Positions 37,978 to 46,737 of a stretch of 64,000 nt of DNA are shown piece by piece (within the stretch, counting starts at the first letter, position 1; each line of letters starts with the position of its first letter). The DNA is from Actinomycetota bacterium (lineage in GTDB: Bacteria > Actinomycetota > Actinomycetes > S36-B12), in the NCBI GenBank assembly GCA_016717115.1, contig JADKGE010000001.1, positions 124,001-188,000 on the forward strand. The letters run 5' to 3'. The position numbers and the translations under genes were made by a program. The notes under the pieces are model-generated. The model saw only the letters and a program-made list of their open reading frames with translations, was not told where the DNA came from and searched no databases.

Positions 37978-39195
37978 ATGCACAGACTCCACATCGGACA
38001 CCGGGGCGTTGCCGGGTTCGCCGCTGCGGCACTCGTCCTCGTGACGGGACTTGGGGGTCTGGCCGGCCCGGCCCGCGCGGACACCGTCGGGGGCGAGGAG
38101 CTCGCCAGCCCGCACCGCACGGTGCGAGTCCTCCCTGGCGCGAAACCCCTTCCCGAGGTGTGGGCTCAGACCTGGATCCTCGCCGACGCCACCACCGGAG
38201 AGGTGCTGGCGCAGAAGGGCTCGCACATCCGAAGGGCCCCGGCGAGCACGCTCAAGATGCTCACCGCCCTGGCCGTCCTGCCCAACACCTCCCCCGAGGA
38301 CACCTACGTCGCCACGGCCAAGGCCGCCTACATCTACGGGTCTCGTGTCGGACTGAAACCGGGGCGCACCTACTCCCTGGATCAGCTCTGGTACGCCGTG
38401 TTCCTGCCCAGCGCCAACGATGCTGCCATCGCGGTCGCGCAGGCCAACGGCGGTGTCGGCAAGACGATCGACGAGATGAACGTGATCGCTCGCGACCTGC
38501 AGGCCACGGACACTGTGGCCAAGAACACCAGCGGTCTGGACGCACCGGGACAGCTCTCCAGCGCCTACGACCTTGCCCTGATCGCGCGGGCTGGCCTGGC
38601 CCGTGAGGACTTCTCGCGGTACGCCGGCACCGCTCGGGCCGAGTTCCCCAACGTGAAGGGCAAGCGCAGCCACCCGATCTACACGACCAACCGCCTCCTG
38701 CTGCACGGTTACGAAGGGATGACGGGCGTCAAGACGGGGTTCACGTCGCGAGCCGGTCGGACGTATGTGGGGGCGGCCACTCGCGAGGGGACCAACCTCA
38801 TCGTCGCGCTCATGGGAATCCGAGAGTCCAGCGAGAGCGCAGCCCGCAAGCTGCTCGACTGGGGCTTCGCCAACCGCGGCACGATCACCCCGATCGGCGA
38901 GCTGGTCACGCCGATCTCGGCTGGGGGGGATCCCGTTCCCCAGGCCAGCCCGCCCACGGAGTCGACCGGGGCCGACGGTTCGACCCCTCCCGCCGCGTCC
39001 GCTGCAGCAGCGGTCGGCGACACCCGCCGCGCGGCCTCGCCCATCGTGGCCGAGAGCCCGGCCCGGATGTCGACGGCTGTCCTGTGGGGCGGCGCGCTCC
39101 TGGCCATCGCGGCGGCCGCCGCTTCCCTCATGGCGATGCGTGGGCGACGTCGCGCCGGGGCGCCTCGTGGTCGTCACTCGGCTGCGTCCGGCTGA
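37978..39195 (+). CDS. D-alanyl-D-alanine carboxypeptidase (serine type, S11)
   Basis: Trims the terminal D-Ala from peptidoglycan stem peptides outside the membrane. The 405-residue protein has a signal peptide at residues 1-34 (ending GPARAD). The three penicillin-binding motifs are Ser90-x-x-Lys93 in APASTLKM, SAND in FLPSANDAA and KTG in GVKTGFTS. A Pro/Ala/Thr-rich linker precedes a C-terminal membrane helix (about 365-385) and a basic tail (GRRRAGAPRGRH), so it is anchored at both ends or, after cleavage, at the C-terminus. The ATG at 37978 is chosen over upstream in-frame codons that are antisense to gabD. Confidence 0.93.
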   Translation: MHRLHIGHRGVAGFAAAALVLVTGLGGLAGPARADTVGGEELASPHRTVRVLPGAKPLPEVWAQTWILADATTGEVLAQKGSHIRRAPASTLKMLTALAVLPNTSPEDTYVATAKAAYIYGSRVGLKPGRTYSLDQLWYAVFLPSANDAAIAVAQANGGVGKTIDEMNVIARDLQATDTVAKNTSGLDAPGQLSSAYDLALIARAGLAREDFSRYAGTARAEFPNVKGKRSHPIYTTNRLLLHGYEGMTGVKTGFTSRAGRTYVGAATREGTNLIVALMGIRESSESAARKLLDWGFANRGTITPIGELVTPISAGGDPVPQASPPTESTGADGSTPPAASAAAAVGDTRRAASPIVAESPARMSTAVLWGGALLAIAAAAASLMAMRGRRRAGAPRGRHSAASG

Positions 39196-39212
39196 TTGGT
39201 CGGGCCTACGGC

Positions 39213-39743
39213 TCAGCCGGTGAAGTCGAACTCCTCGATCAGCCGCCAGGCGCCATCCACGTTCTCGTACAGGCCCATCGAGTCCACGTCGTACTCCGCG
39301 GCGAAGTCCTCGAGGTCTGCGAGCGCGGCGTCCAGGACGGCGTCAGGAACGTCGTGGGCGATCGTGACGTGCGGGTGGTACGGGTAGCGCGTCTCGACGG
39401 CCATGTCCCCGGACCGGACCTGCTTCTCCAGCCTCTCGCACTGCACGCCGCCTTCACCCACAGCCACGAACACCACGCGAGAGGTCGGCCGGAAGGTACC
39501 CACGCCCCGAAGGACCAACCGGAAGGGCCGCACTGTGGCAGCCACCGAAGCGAGGTGCCCGACGACGGCTGGCATCGCGGCGGCGTCGACCTCGATCGGT
39601 GCCAGGATGGTGACGTGCGCGGGCATGTCCCCCGCCCCCGGCTCGAAACGTCCGCGTGCCTCGTCCAGGATGCCCAGGAACGGCTCAGGGATGCGCAGGG
39701 CGACCCCGATGGTGTGGCCCGGTCCCCCGACCCGACCCGTCAA
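39213..39743 (-). CDS. 2'-5' RNA ligase family (2H phosphoesterase) protein
   Basis: A 176-residue protein with the two HxTx motifs that define the family, His43-Val-Thr45 (AHVTIL) and His125-Val-Thr127 (YHPHVTIAH), at the expected spacing. Members ligate or hydrolyse 2'-5' phosphodiesters or cyclic phosphates in RNA metabolism; the natural substrate here is unknown. The ATG overlaps the trpS stop by four bases (ATGA), so it is co-translated with a tRNA synthetase, consistent with an RNA-related task. Confidence 0.88.
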   Translation of the reverse strand: MTGRVGGPGHTIGVALRIPEPFLGILDEARGRFEPGAGDMPAHVTILAPIEVDAAAMPAVVGHLASVAATVRPFRLVLRGVGTFRPTSRVVFVAVGEGGVQCERLEKQVRSGDMAVETRYPYHPHVTIAHDVPDAVLDAALADLEDFAAEYDVDSMGLYENVDGAWRLIEEFDFTG

Positions 39744-40753
39744 TCCCGGTCCAGCGGTACGAAGCCCACTCGCTGATAGACGTCATCGAGCGTTCGAGCG
39801 GCCGTGGCCCGAGCCTTGTGCGCGCCCACCGTCATGAGCCTGCGCAGTTCCGCGGGATCGCTCATCAGCGCGTTCACCCGCTGGCGGATCGGCCGGACGG
39901 CCTCGACGACGATCTCCGCGGTGTCAGCCTTGAGATCCCCGTATCCGCGGCCGGCATAGCCGGAGACCAGATCGTCCATCTGCGCCCCGGTGAAGGCCTG
40001 CTGGATCGTCAACAGGTTCGAGACGCCCGGCTTGCGCTCGGGATCGAAGACGATGTCCCGCTCCGAGTCCGTGACCGCGCTCTTGATCTTCTTCGTCAGC
40101 GTCTTGTCGTCGTCGAGCAGCCACGCGCACCCGGTCGGGCTGGACTTGCTCATCTTGGCGGTCGGATCCTGCAGATCGACGATCTTGGCCGTCGCCGTCA
40201 CGATGAGGGGCTCGGGCACCGTGAGGGTGTCGCCGAACTTCGTGTTGAACCGCTGGGCGAGGTCACGCGTGAGCTCGAGGTGCTGGCGCTGGTCCGCACC
40301 AATCGGCACGGCGTCGGCCTGGTAGATGAGGATGTCCGCCGCTTGCAGGATCGGGTAGGTGAACAGCCCGACCGTGACCCGGCCGGCGCCGTCCTTCTGC
40401 GACTTGTCCTTGAACTGCGTCATGCGGCCGGCCTCGCCGAAGCCGGTCAGGCACTCGAGCACCCAGGCCAGCTGGCTGTGCTCCGGCACCTGGCTCTGCA
40501 CGAAGACCGTGCAACGCTCGGGGTCAAGCCCGACGGCAAGGAGCTGCGCGAACGAGGCGTACGTGCGCAGGCGGAGCACGTCGGGATCATGATCGACGGT
40601 GATGGCGTGCTGGTCGACGACGCAGTAGTAGGCATCGTGGCTGGCCTGGAGGCCGACCCATTCGCGGACGGCCCCGAGGTAGTTGCCGAGATGGAACGCG
40701 TCGGCGGTCGGCTGGATGCCGGACAGGACGCGCGGGGGCCGGGAGGGGGTCAT
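39740..40753 (-). CDS. trpS: Tryptophanyl-tRNA synthetase
   Basis: Class I synthetase charging tRNA-Trp. The protein starts RVLSGIQPTADAFHLGNYLGA, containing the HIGH-equivalent HLGN, and has the KMSKS motif as AKMSKSSPTG. Length (about 337 residues) is normal. The start is set at ATG 40753, four bases after the upstream gene's stop; ATG 40771 would add six residues and overlap it. The downstream 2H phosphoesterase gene overlaps its stop. Confidence 0.95.
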   Translation of the reverse strand: MTPSRPPRVLSGIQPTADAFHLGNYLGAVREWVGLQASHDAYYCVVDQHAITVDHDPDVLRLRTYASFAQLLAVGLDPERCTVFVQSQVPEHSQLAWVLECLTGFGEAGRMTQFKDKSQKDGAGRVTVGLFTYPILQAADILIYQADAVPIGADQRQHLELTRDLAQRFNTKFGDTLTVPEPLIVTATAKIVDLQDPTAKMSKSSPTGCAWLLDDDKTLTKKIKSAVTDSERDIVFDPERKPGVSNLLTIQQAFTGAQMDDLVSGYAGRGYGDLKADTAEIVVEAVRPIRQRVNALMSDPAELRRLMTVGAHKARATAARTLDDVYQRVGFVPLDRD

Positions 40754-40757
40754 GCCG

Positions 40758-42104
40758 TCATTGTGTCGCATGCGGATCGCCGGCCGATGACCCCTCGGAC
40801 TCTGGCTCGTGGTCCTCGCCGGCCTCCTCGGCGCCCGCCGTCACCGTCACGCGGGAGACGCGCCGTCCGTCCAGCTCGACCACCTCGAACCGGTGGCCGC
40901 CCTCGACGACGACATCGCCGAGCAGCGGCACCCGCCCCAGCTGCGCGATGACGAATCCCGCCACCGTCTCGTAAGGGCCTTCAGGGAGGTCGAGTCCGGT
41001 CTCCTCCTCGAAGTCCTCCAGGTTCAACAGCCCTTCGACGGTCCAGACGCCGAACGACGCGGGTCCCTCGTCCGGTCGCTCGACGTCGTACTCGTCCTGG
41101 ATGTCTCCGATGAGTTCCTCGACGAGGTCCTCCATGGTCACGATGCCGGCAGTACCGCCGTACTCGTCCTGCACGATCGCCAGGTGCTGACGCAGTCGGC
41201 GCATCTCCGTCAGGGTGCTCAGCACCTTCTTGCTGCCCAAAAACGACGTGATCTCCCGGACGAGGTCGCCGACCCGGATCGACCGATCGGCGACGTCGGG
41301 GGCAAGGATGTCCCGGACGTGCACGAAGCCGATGACGTCGTCCGACGAGTCGCGGATCACCGGGTAGCGGCTGTGCGGCTGGTCGGCCACCACCTTCGCG
41401 GCCCTGCGCACCGGCATCGACGCGTCGAGGAAGTCGACCTCGGTGCGGGGAAGCATCACCTCGCGCAGTTCGCGGTCCCCCGCGGCGAAGACGTCGCCGA
41501 TGAGCTCACGCTCCTCGATCGTGAGATCCTCGTGAGCGGCCACGAGATCGCGCAGTTCCTCTCCGCTGATCTGCTCCTTCGCCCCGTGGGGATCGATCCC
41601 GAGCAGTCGGACGATGGCATCGGTGGCGATCGACAGCGCGATGATGAACGGCTTGAACACCTTGGCGATGATGTCGATCGGGGCCGCGACGGCGAGCGCG
41701 ACCTTCTCCACGCGTTGCAGGGCGATGCGCTTGGGCACCAGCTCACCGAGCACGAGCGACACGTAGGCGATCACGATGGTGACGAGGATGAACGCGAGGG
41801 TGTCGGCGATGCCCTGTGCCATCCCCCATCCCACGAACACCGGGGACAGGACTGGCGCGATGGTCGAGGCGCCGAAGCCCGCCGAGATGAAGCCGGCCAG
41901 CGTGACGCCCACCTGCCCGGCAGCCAAGTAGCGGTTGGGATCCGCCGTGAGCAGGGCGAGACGTCGTCCCCGCCGGCTCTCCTCCGCCATCCGCTGCACC
42001 TGGGACTCGCGGAGCGAGACCAGGGCCAGCTCCGCAGCAGCGAAGAAACCGCCGAGCAGTACGAAGAACAGCACCACGGCGATGTTCATCCAGAGGCTGC
42101 TCAT
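40758..42104 (-). CDS. CNNM/CorC family membrane protein (hemolysin-like, CBS pair)
   Basis: A 448-residue protein. The N-terminal DUF21/CNNM transmembrane domain (about 1-195, with four helices and AAAELALVSLRESQVQRMAEE) is followed by a CBS pair (about 210-330, with REVMLPRTEVDFLD and VQDEYGGTAGIVTMEDLVEELIGDI). A C-terminal CorC_HlyC domain and an acidic tail complete it. The family is linked to Mg2+ or Co2+ efflux; the old name hemolysin is misleading. ATG 42104 is chosen (MSSLWMNIAV); TAGGGT lies eight bases upstream without a Shine-Dalgarno. trpS follows within a few bases. Confidence 0.92.
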   Translation of the reverse strand: MSSLWMNIAVVLFFVLLGGFFAAAELALVSLRESQVQRMAEESRRGRRLALLTADPNRYLAAGQVGVTLAGFISAGFGASTIAPVLSPVFVGWGMAQGIADTLAFILVTIVIAYVSLVLGELVPKRIALQRVEKVALAVAAPIDIIAKVFKPFIIALSIATDAIVRLLGIDPHGAKEQISGEELRDLVAAHEDLTIEERELIGDVFAAGDRELREVMLPRTEVDFLDASMPVRRAAKVVADQPHSRYPVIRDSSDDVIGFVHVRDILAPDVADRSIRVGDLVREITSFLGSKKVLSTLTEMRRLRQHLAIVQDEYGGTAGIVTMEDLVEELIGDIQDEYDVERPDEGPASFGVWTVEGLLNLEDFEEETGLDLPEGPYETVAGFVIAQLGRVPLLGDVVVEGGHRFEVVELDGRRVSRVTVTAGAEEAGEDHEPESEGSSAGDPHATQ

Positions 42105-42112
42105 GTCACGAA

Positions 42113-42118
42113 ACCCTA
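42113..42118 (-). promoter_or_regulatory. Candidate -10 element of the CNNM/CorC gene
   Basis: TAGGGT on the minus strand, eight bases before ATG 42104, with no ribosome-binding site between. Confidence 0.35.
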
Positions 42119-42130
42119 CTGCCGACACGA

Positions 42131-42193
42131 CGACGCCTCGTCATCCGTGACTGGGCTCCGGTAGCGGAACCCGCCACGATTGACGAGGCATCG
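42131..42193 (-). terminator. Nested hairpin downstream of icd
   Basis: An outer stem pairs 42131-42143 with 42181-42193 (12 of 13 positions). An inner stem pairs GGGCTCCG (42153-42160) with CGGAACCC (42165-42172) with one mismatch. It lies 12 bases after the icd stop on the minus strand and before the CNNM/CorC promoter, so it probably ends the mdh-icd transcripts. Confidence 0.55.
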
Positions 42194-42204
42194 GAGTGTG
42201 TCGC

Positions 42205-43422
42205 CTAGAGGCTCATCGCCTTCTGCAGGTTGTCGTCAATGGACGCCAGGAACTCCTGCGTGGTCTGCCAGGGGGCGTCGCGACCGATGAGGAGCGCTAG
42301 GTCCTTGGTCATCTTGCCCTCCTCGACCGTCTCCACACAGACGCGCTCGAGCGTCCGGGCGAACTCGGACACCTCGGGGGTCCCGTCGAGCTTGCCACGG
42401 TGCTCGAGGCCCTGGGTCCAGGCGAAGATCGACGCGATGGGGTTCGTGGAGGTGGGCTCGCCCTTCTGGTGCTGGCGGTAGTGCCGCGTGACGGTGCCGT
42501 GCGCCGCCTCCGCCTCGACGGTGCGGCCGTCCGGGGTCATGAGCACCGAGGTCATGAGGCCCAGCGAGCCGAAGCCCTGGGCCACGGTGTCGGACTGCAC
42601 GTCGCCGTCGTAGTTCTTGCAGGCCCAGACGTAGCCGCCCTCCCACTTCATGGCCGCAGCGACCATGTCGTCGATGAGCCGGTGCTCGTAGGTGATTCCG
42701 GCTGCGGCGAACTCGTCCTTGAACTCGGCCTCGAACACCTCGGCGAAGATGTCCTTGAACTGGCCGTCGTACGCCTTGAGGATCGTGTTCTTCGTCGACA
42801 GGTACACCGGGTAGTTGCGGTTGAGGCCGTATCGCATGGACGCCCTCGCGAAGTCGCGGATCGACTCGTCGAGGTTGTACATGCCCATGGCCACGCCCGC
42901 GCCCGGGAAGTCGAAGACGTTGAACTCCATCGGCTCGGAGCCGTCTTGGGGAGTGAAGGTCATCGTCAGCGTGCCCGCGCTCGGCACCTTGAAGTCCGTG
43001 GCCTTGTACTGGTCGCCGAACGCGTGTCGTCCGACGACGATCGGCTTCGTCCAGCCCGGCACCAGGCGCGGGATGTTCGAGATGATGATCGGCTCGCGGA
43101 AGATGACGCCGCCGAGGATGTTGCGGATCGTGCCGTTCGGCGACTTCCACATCTTCTTCAGGCCGAACTCCTCGACGCGGGCCTCGTCCGGCGTGATGGT
43201 GGCGCACTTGACGCCGACGCCGTACTTCTGGATCGCCACTGCGGAGTCGATGGTCACCTGGTCGTCGGTGGCGTCGCGGTGCTCGATGCCGAGGTCGTAG
43301 TACTGCAGGTCGATGTCGAGGTACTTCACGATCAGCTCATCCTTGATGAACTGCCAGATGATGCGCGTCATCTCGTCGCCGTCGAGCTCGACGACCGGGT
43401 TGACGACCTTGATCTTGGCCAC
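42205..43422 (-). CDS. icd: NADP-dependent isocitrate dehydrogenase
   Basis: Oxidises isocitrate to 2-oxoglutarate in the TCA cycle. At 405 residues, with the start KVVNPVVELDGDEMTRIIW, it is the dimeric type otherwise typical of eukaryotes and some actinobacteria (mycobacterial Icd1), not the long monomeric form. Further motifs are KSPNGTIRNILGG for substrate, YEHRLIDDMVA and NYDGDVQSD for the metal, and EAAHGTVTRHYRQH for NADP. The ATG has GGAGAGC upstream. It lies 34 bases after mdh on the same strand. Confidence 0.95.
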   Translation of the reverse strand: MAKIKVVNPVVELDGDEMTRIIWQFIKDELIVKYLDIDLQYYDLGIEHRDATDDQVTIDSAVAIQKYGVGVKCATITPDEARVEEFGLKKMWKSPNGTIRNILGGVIFREPIIISNIPRLVPGWTKPIVVGRHAFGDQYKATDFKVPSAGTLTMTFTPQDGSEPMEFNVFDFPGAGVAMGMYNLDESIRDFARASMRYGLNRNYPVYLSTKNTILKAYDGQFKDIFAEVFEAEFKDEFAAAGITYEHRLIDDMVAAAMKWEGGYVWACKNYDGDVQSDTVAQGFGSLGLMTSVLMTPDGRTVEAEAAHGTVTRHYRQHQKGEPTSTNPIASIFAWTQGLEHRGKLDGTPEVSEFARTLERVCVETVEEGKMTKDLALLIGRDAPWQTTQEFLASIDDNLQKAMSL

Positions 43423-43456
43423 AGCTCTCCTCAGTTGGTGACGGTCAGGTGATGGT

Positions 43457-44413
43457 CTAGAGGTCCTTGACGTCGGCCTGCTTGGCCTTCACTGCCTCGT
43501 AGGCCTCGACGAGCAGCGCCTTCTCCCCATCGGTGAGAGGAGTCTCGACGACCTTGCGAATGCCGCCCTTGCCGATCTCGGCCTCCACGCCGAGGTAGGC
43601 GCCGGACAGGCCGTACTCGCCGTCGACCCACGCGCAGACCGGCATGACGGCGCCGGAGTCCTCGTGCACGGCCTTCGCCATACGGGCCGCCGCCGCCGAG
43701 GGGGCGTAGTACGCCGAGCCGGTCTTGAGCAGCGCCACGACCTCGGCGCCGCCGTTGCGGGTACGCACGACGAGCTCCTCGATCTCATCCGCGGACAGCA
43801 GGTCGGCGAGCGGCTTGCCGTCGACGGTGCAGGCGGACGCGACGGGCACCATGGTGTCGCCGTGCGAGCCGAGCGTCAGGGTGTTGACGGAGGCGACAGG
43901 GACGTCGAGCTTCTCTGCCACGAAGTGGGTGAACCGCGCCGTATCGAGCATGCCGGCCTGGCCGATGACGCGGGCGTAGGGGAAGCCGGTGACGATCTGG
44001 GCCAGTGCGGTCATCTCGTCGAGCGGGTTCGCGACGTTGATGATCACGGACTCGGGAGCATGCTTGGCGATGTTCTCAGCCACCGCGCGCATGATCTTGG
44101 CGTTCGTCTCGATGAGGTCCATGCGGCTCATCCCGGGCTTGCGGGGCAGGCCGGCCGTGATGACGACGATCTCCGAGCCCTGGATCGCCTCGTAGCCCTC
44201 GCCGTTCGGACCTGTGGTCTGGCCGACGACCTTGGTCTCGAAGCCCTCGATCCAGCGCGACTGGTTGAGGTCGAGGGCCAGGCCCTCGGGCTTGCCCTCG
44301 ATGACGTCCGTGAGGACCACCGTGTCGAAGATGTCGTACTGCGCGAGCCGCAGGGCGGTCGTCGAACCGTAGAAGCCTGCGCCGATAACAGAGACCTTGC
44401 CGCTGCGAGCCAT
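43457..44413 (-). CDS. mdh: Malate dehydrogenase (LDH-like type)
   Basis: Interconverts malate and oxaloacetate. The 318-residue protein has the N-terminal motif KVSVIGAGFYGSTTA, the loop GLPRKPGMSRMDL with substrate-binding arginines, IINVANPLDEMTALA and catalytic His in TLGSHGDTMVP. This pattern and length place it with the lactate-dehydrogenase-like MDHs found in many actinobacteria rather than the E. coli type. It precedes icd in one unit. Upstream, a 16-bp palindrome lies in the gap to the divergent decarboxylase gene and may regulate both. Confidence 0.94.
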   Translation of the reverse strand: MARSGKVSVIGAGFYGSTTALRLAQYDIFDTVVLTDVIEGKPEGLALDLNQSRWIEGFETKVVGQTTGPNGEGYEAIQGSEIVVITAGLPRKPGMSRMDLIETNAKIMRAVAENIAKHAPESVIINVANPLDEMTALAQIVTGFPYARVIGQAGMLDTARFTHFVAEKLDVPVASVNTLTLGSHGDTMVPVASACTVDGKPLADLLSADEIEELVVRTRNGGAEVVALLKTGSAYYAPSAAAARMAKAVHEDSGAVMPVCAWVDGEYGLSGAYLGVEAEIGKGGIRKVVETPLTDGEKALLVEAYEAVKAKQADVKDL

Positions 44414-44450
44414 GGTTGAAGAGCACCTTCCAGCCGGGGAACGATGAGAA

Positions 44451-44466
44451 ATCTTGACGTCAAGAT
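44451..44466. promoter_or_regulatory. 16-bp perfect palindrome upstream of mdh
   Basis: ATCTTGACGTCAAGAT reads identically on both strands and is centred in the 115-base gap between mdh and the divergent PLP decarboxylase gene, 38 bases from the mdh start. It has the look of an operator for a dimeric regulator. The regulator is not identifiable here. Confidence 0.6.
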
Positions 44467-44528
44467 ACCTTAGGGAATCGGCGCGTCGCTACGGGAGCGA
44501 TGGGCGCCGTCGACCCATGGAGGGCGAC

Positions 44529-45894
44529 GTGACTGACCTCACCCGGTGGCTGCCCCGCGCGATCGCCGCCGTCGACCTCTGGCAGTCCGAGTTCGGCGAC
44601 GTCGCGCCGCATCCGAGCCTCTCGATCGACGACGAGCGGCTGACCGTCGCCTTCGCGGCCCTCACCGCACGGCTCACGGACAACTACCCGTTCTTCCATC
44701 CGCGCTACGTCGGCCAGATGCTCAAGCCGCCTCACCCGGCCGCCGTGCTCGGCTACGTCACCGCCATGTTGATCAATCCCAACAACCATGCCCTCGATGG
44801 CGGTCCGGCCACCGCCGCCATGGAAGAGGGACGTGACCGCGCGGCTGGCGGAGATGTTCCGGATGCCACAGCACCTCGGACACCTCACCTCCAGCGGCAC
44901 CATGGCGAATCTCGAGGCGCTGTTCGTGGCCCGCGAGTTGAGTCCTGGACGGGCAGTCGCCTTCAGCGCCGACGCCCACTACACCCATGCTCGGATGTGC
45001 CACGTGCTCGGCATCGAGGGGCTCGCCATCACGACCGATGATCGCGGTCGCATGGACGTCCAGGCTCTCGAGGCTGCGCTCCGCGCCGGGCGGATCGGCA
45101 CCATCGTCGCGACCTTGGGCACGACGGGCCTCGGAGCCCTCGACCCGCTGCCCGAGATCCTCGCCGTCGCGGGTGAGTACGGCGCCCGGGTGCACGTCGA
45201 CGCGGCCTACGGCGGGTTCTTCGCACTTATCGCCGACGACTCTCCCGAAGGCGTTGCCAGCGCTCCCTTCGCGGCCGTCGCGCAGGCCGACTCGGTCGTG
45301 ATCGACCCGCACAAGCACGGCCTCCAGCCCTACGGCTGCGGCGCGATCCTCTTCTCGGATCCGTCTGTCGGGCGGTTCTTCGCGCACGACTCTCCCTACA
45401 CCTACTTCACGTCCGATGATCTGCACCTCGGCGAGATCTCGCTGGAGTGCAGCCGAGCAGGTGCGGCTGCCGCCGCCCTGTGGCTCACGCTCGAGGTGCT
45501 GCCGTTGACTGCCGAGGGCCTCGGTGAGGCTCTGCGCCCCGGACGTTCGGGTGCGCTGGCCTGGCATGAACTGCTGCGCGCGTCCGATGCTCTGGCACCC
45601 TTCCAGACGCCGGAACTCGACATCGTCACCTACCTGCCGACTCGCGACTCGATATCCCAGGTGGATGCGGCCAGTGGATCAGTCTTCGTCCGCGCTGCCG
45701 CAGCGCCTCCCTCCGAGCAGATCCACATCGCCACGTACGCCGCGACCGCGGCTCAGTTCGCGGCTCGGGGTCTCGCGATCACCCCCGACGTTCCGTCGGG
45801 ACGCATCCTGCGCAGCGTGGTGATGAAACCGGAGAGCGGGGCAGCCATCCCGTCGATCCACGCGCGCCTGGAAGAACTGGCCGCGATCCCCTAG
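44529..45894 (+). pseudogene. PLP-dependent amino-acid decarboxylase (group II) with +1 frameshift
   Basis: The GTG at 44529 follows GGAGGG and opens a frame reading normally through MLINPNNHALDGGPATAAM. It then degenerates at about 44823. The next frame continues in register as RDVTARLAEMF...LGHLTSSGTMANLEAL, with the PLP-lysine segment DPHKHGLQPYGCGAILF, to the stop at 45894. Removing one base in the stretch gaagaggg at 44823-44830 gives 455 codons without interruption and restores MERDVTARLAEMF. Families of this type decarboxylate aromatic amino acids, glutamate or similar. Either a true frameshift mutation or a sequencing error; the domain order is otherwise complete. Confidence 0.8.
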
Positions 45895-45901
45895 CGCGCG
45901 C

Positions 45902-46348
45902 TCACGTCGCCTGGCACGGCCACGAGATGATCGTGCGCGGCGCGTCGACCTCCGGGCCGTCGAGGTAGGTCTCCCACGGATCACCGGCGGCCTCGAAGCC
46001 ATTCGCGGCAAACCAGCCCTCGAGGGCGGAGTAGGCGCCGGCGAGATCCGCGTAGGAGCCGACGTGCATGGTCGTGGCCACCGTGCCGCCAGGCAGCGTT
46101 GAGGGCTCCACCTGGCCGGCTGCCGCGATCGGCTCGGGCACGGGGAAGCCGGCCTCCACGTCGAAGCCGTCGCCCACCATGGAGTAGCGGGCGAAGGGCG
46201 GCCCGTCAACCGGCTGGCCCCGCAGCGCGCCCATCACCTGCCGGAACGCCAAGCCGATGAAGTCGCCCATGGCCTCCTCCCTGGCATGGCCGCGGAACAC
46301 CGCCGTGTCGCGCTGCTACAACTCGTCGAGTTCGATCTCGTATTCCAC
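45902..46348 (-). pseudogene. GyrI-like effector-binding protein interrupted by an in-frame TAG
   Basis: The GTG at 46348 has a perfect AGGAGG five bases upstream and begins VEYEIELDEL, the usual first strand of GyrI-like domains. Codon 11 is TAG (46316-46318). The frame then continues QRDTAVFRGHAREEAMGDFIGLAF and the rest of the domain to 45902, 148 codons in all. Without the TAG this is an ordinary stand-alone GyrI/AraC-effector fold. Translation could restart at GTG 46300 or ATG 46270, the latter preceded by GGGAGGAGG, but would lose the first strand. A single C-to-T change on the coding strand (CAG to TAG) would account for it. Confidence 0.7.
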
Positions 46349-46357
46349 AGGAGCCTC

Positions 46358-46699
46358 CTAGCTCGGTGCCGGAACCCAGAACGTGAAGATGGTGATGCCG
46401 ATGCCCAGAACGCCCAGGATGACGACGTCGACCTTGCGAGATCGCACGACCAGCATGCCTGCGTCCGTGTCCGGAAGGAGAAGGCGCAAGAACGCGGCGA
46501 GCAGCACGCTCGCGGAGAGCACCACGCAACCACGGCGGAAGTAGTCGGCGCCGATGAGGATCAACGCGACGCCGACGCCGGTCAGCACCAGCGTGATCGG
46601 CCACTGCGCCAGCCAGTTGCGCCGGGCGGGCGGGCGGATCGGTACCACGGTGGCCGGCGGACGCTCAGGGTCCGTCTGCTCATCGCCGCTGCTCACCAC
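46358..46699 (-). CDS. Small membrane protein, DUF3017 type
   Basis: A 113-residue protein: a polar N-terminus (about 28 residues), then three hydrophobic segments (about 33-50, 55-73 and 88-108) separated by basic turns. I recognise the pattern FRRGCVVLSASVLLAAFLRLLLP as that of the DUF3017 family, which actinobacteria commonly carry after folD. The GTG at 46699 (or the next GTG, 46696) follows the folD stop by 38 bases. Function unknown. Confidence 0.78.
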   Translation of the reverse strand: MVSSGDEQTDPERPPATVVPIRPPARRNWLAQWPITLVLTGVGVALILIGADYFRRGCVVLSASVLLAAFLRLLLPDTDAGMLVVRSRKVDVVILGVLGIGITIFTFWVPAPS

Positions 46700-46737
46700 G
46701 TGGCCATCCTGCCACCTCGTCTGCCACGGCAACCCGT

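Noticed and set aside
46316..46318. Programmed amber read-through or pyrrolysine
   Set aside because: No pyl genes or suppressor context visible and the gene is a common GyrI-like domain; a nonsense mutation is simpler.
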